From a candidate division SR1 bacterium CG_4_9_14_3_um_filter_40_9 (GTDB lineage: Bacteria > Patescibacteriota > Gracilibacteria > Absconditabacterales > Absconditicoccaceae), in contig PFWQ01000070.1 of the NCBI GenBank assembly GCA_002791215.1, positions 1 through 6,896 of the forward strand: 6,896 nucleotides of DNA. The letters run 5' to 3'. How positions within the stretch are numbered: position 1 is the stretch's first letter; the number at the start of each line of letters is the position of its first letter. The translations under genes and the position numbers were made by a program. The notes below the pieces were generated by a model. The model ran no database searches, was not told the DNA's origin, and saw only the letters and a program-made list of their open reading frames with translations. Positions 5,173 to 6,896 of this stretch are shown one piece after another.

Positions 5173-6825
5173 ATGAGTAAAAGAAAAAAAAATGCGTTGA
5201 TTTCCGTTTATAATAAAGACGGGATCGTGGAATTCGCCAAAAGGCTTATACTTCTTGGGTATAGAATCTTCTCTTCAGGAGGTACGGCGGATATGCTTAA
5301 AAAAGCCGGAATCAAAGTGACAAATGTTTCAAGACTTGTGGGTGGAGGCGCAATACTCGGACACCGAGTAGTTACCATCTCCCGTGAGTTACATGCAGGA
5401 TTGTTGGCAAACAAATTTAGCGAAGCTGATATGCTCGAATTACAGTCCTTGGGACTTCGTGTTTTTGACCTGGTATGTGTGGATTGTTATCCGCTCAAGC
5501 AGGAAATTGCTAAACCCAATGCAACATTTGAAATGGTGATCGAAAAAACTGATATCGGTGGCCCATTGATTCTGCGTTCCGCTATTAAGGGAGACAGAAT
5601 TGCTTTGTGTGATTCACGTGACCGTATGGAGGTTATTGAATGGCTCGAAGCTGGACAGCCCGATGAATTGACATTCATCCGTACACTTGCTGCAAAAGCC
5701 GAAACTTATGTGGCTGATTATGTGCTTACTTCCGCAATGTATCGCGGAAGCGGTAAATATTACGGCTTTATCGGTGAAAAGGTTTGTGATGTTCGTTATG
5801 GAGAAAATCCTCAACAAAAATCCGCCGGTCTGTTTAAAACGTTTAATGCCGATAATGATTCACTTGCTCTGTATAATTTTAAACAGATAGCCGGAGAATT
5901 CGGTTATGTGAACTTCACCGATCTGGATCGTATGCTGCAAACTATTACTCACATCATGGCCGGTTATCACAAGAATCATTTGTGGCATAATATGGGTATG
6001 AATGAGTTGGACCTGCCTTGTGTAGCATTGGGCGTAAAACATGGTAACTGTTGTGGAGCGGCAATTGCAAGCACTCCTATCCAGGCTTTGGCAGACATGC
6101 TTGATGGAAATCTGCTCAGCATTTTTGGCGGGGCTATTATCACCAACTTCCCGATCACCAAAGAGCTTGCCAGTATGATTAGTTACTTCCACTCCGGTTC
6201 CGTAAGAAGGATTATGGATGTTGTTGTTGCTCCGAGTATTACTGAAGATGCACAAACAATCCTCAATCGCAAAGATGCAGCCTGCAAAATGGCAGTCAAC
6301 CCTGCACTGTCACTTCTCGGACCTAATTGTTTGAGCAAAGAACCATTGATGAGAAAGGTACGAGGAGGCTTCCTTGTTCAGCAAAATTATGATTTTGTTC
6401 TGGACCTGAATGCTGCTTCTCTGAAGCGCTATGGCGACGATTTCGCACCAGCAGGGCAGACCAGAATTGATATGGTTCTGGCGTCGGCTATCTGCGCAAC
6501 AAGTAATTCAAACACTATCACTCTCGTGAAAAACGGCAAACTCATCGGGAATGGAGTCGGTCAGCAGGACAGAAAAGAATGTTGTGAGCTTGCAGTTAAA
6601 CGAGCTGATGACGCTGATCACTCAACAAAACGTGCTGTGGCTTGTAGCGACAGTTTCTTCCCCTTCCCTGATGGACCGAAAATACTTATCCAGGCTGGTG
6701 TCAAAACAATACTTTCGCTCAGCGGATCGCTTAAAGATAATTTGACGATTGATCTGTGCAAGAAAGAAAATGTATCATTGATAATGATGCCGAATGCAGA
6801 AGCCCGGATGTTCTTCAATCATTAA
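5173..6825 (+). CDS. purH: Divergent PurH (AICAR transformylase / IMP cyclohydrolase), free of UGA codons (550 aa)
   Basis: PurH performs the last two steps of purine synthesis, formylating AICAR with 10-formyl-THF and closing the ring to IMP. The N-terminal MGS-like cyclohydrolase domain (about 1-195) has ALISVYNKDGI, SSGGTADML and TDIGGP. The transformylase domain has RYGENPQQ (208-215), the catalytic Lys-His in KHGNCCG (Lys289, His290), FGGAI, SNSNTITLV and SFFPFPDG (494-501). The 550 aa are slightly longer than typical. In the cyclohydrolase site, residues matching Tyr104, Asp125 and Lys137 of human ATIC are kept (Tyr106, Asp127, Lys139). The RVKTLH lysine (human Lys66) is Val67 here, in RVVTIS, so ring closure may be altered. 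It has 44 glycines and no UGA, unlike its larger neighbours, and about 16 of 26 arginines are CGN. The ATG is the first after TAA 5143, with no Shine-Dalgarno. No other purine gene is in the window. Horizontal transfer is likely. Confidence 0.93.
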   Translation: MSKRKKNALISVYNKDGIVEFAKRLILLGYRIFSSGGTADMLKKAGIKVTNVSRLVGGGAILGHRVVTISRELHAGLLANKFSEADMLELQSLGLRVFDLVCVDCYPLKQEIAKPNATFEMVIEKTDIGGPLILRSAIKGDRIALCDSRDRMEVIEWLEAGQPDELTFIRTLAAKAETYVADYVLTSAMYRGSGKYYGFIGEKVCDVRYGENPQQKSAGLFKTFNADNDSLALYNFKQIAGEFGYVNFTDLDRMLQTITHIMAGYHKNHLWHNMGMNELDLPCVALGVKHGNCCGAAIASTPIQALADMLDGNLLSIFGGAIITNFPITKELASMISYFHSGSVRRIMDVVVAPSITEDAQTILNRKDAACKMAVNPALSLLGPNCLSKEPLMRKVRGGFLVQQNYDFVLDLNAASLKRYGDDFAPAGQTRIDMVLASAICATSNSNTITLVKNGKLIGNGVGQQDRKECCELAVKRADDADHSTKRAVACSDSFFPFPDGPKILIQAGVKTILSLSGSLKDNLTIDLCKKENVSLIMMPNAEARMFFNH

Positions 6826-6849
6826 AAATCATTATTATCTAATATTATG

Positions 6850-6879
6850 ACAGCCTGCGGATAAGCAGGCTGTTTTTTT
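6850..6879 (+). terminator. Rho-independent terminator of purH
   Basis: A perfect 9-bp stem, ACAGCCTGC (6850-6858) and GCAGGCTGT (6865-6873), with loop GGATAA, ends in a run of seven T residues (6873-6879). It lies about 25 bases after the stop codon, so purH is the last gene of its transcript. Confidence 0.92.
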
Positions 6880-6896
6880 ACAATATTTTTTTACTT

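Noticed and set aside
5860..6255. 131-aa minus-strand frame inside purH
   Set aside because: It is antisense to the conserved transformylase domain and has no family features.

Overview
The window reads coherently only if UGA is translated as glycine (NCBI genetic code 25). Under the standard code, four of its six genes look shattered. Under code 25 each becomes one continuous gene ending in TAA, with 28 in-frame TGA codons in total. In MraY and the prenyl synthase these fall on glycines that are invariant or usual in the families. This points to Candidatus Gracilibacteria (BD1-5/GN02) or Absconditabacteria (SR1), the two candidate phyla known for this recoding. The sequence does not decide between them.

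Layout, left to right. Positions 1-22 hold the tail of a dispersed repeat. A HEPN-like protein gene (55-729, +, 5 UGA-Gly) follows, then a large cloverleaf-shaped inverted-repeat element (751-861). A 51-aa zinc-ribbon protein (936-1091, -) has its own sigma70-type promoter and terminator. A membrane-anchored surface protein with cohesin-like and Ig-like domains lies at 1353-2576 (+, 5 UGA-Gly). It is preceded by one full repeat copy and ended by another that forms its terminator. Converging on it is a polyprenyl (isoprenyl) diphosphate synthase (2641-3678, -, 6 UGA-Gly). Divergent from that is mraY (3839-4894, +, 12 UGA-Gly). An AT-rich 280-base gap carries a promoter, an inverted-repeat operator candidate and a possible gene remnant. 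The last gene is a complete purH-like gene (5173-6825, +) with a strong terminator.

Functionally, the divergent pair at 2641-4894 fits lipid-carrier and peptidoglycan metabolism. The prenyl synthase makes polyprenyl diphosphates, and MraY loads the cell-wall precursor onto undecaprenyl phosphate at the membrane. The surface protein adds an exported component.

The purH-like gene stands apart. It has 44 glycines and no UGA codon, prefers CGN arginine codons, lies beyond a scarred intergenic region, and lacks the lysine normally found in the IMP cyclohydrolase RVKTLH motif. It is best read as a recent import from a standard-code organism, or less likely as an assembly join. No tRNA, rRNA, CRISPR array or transposase gene was seen.
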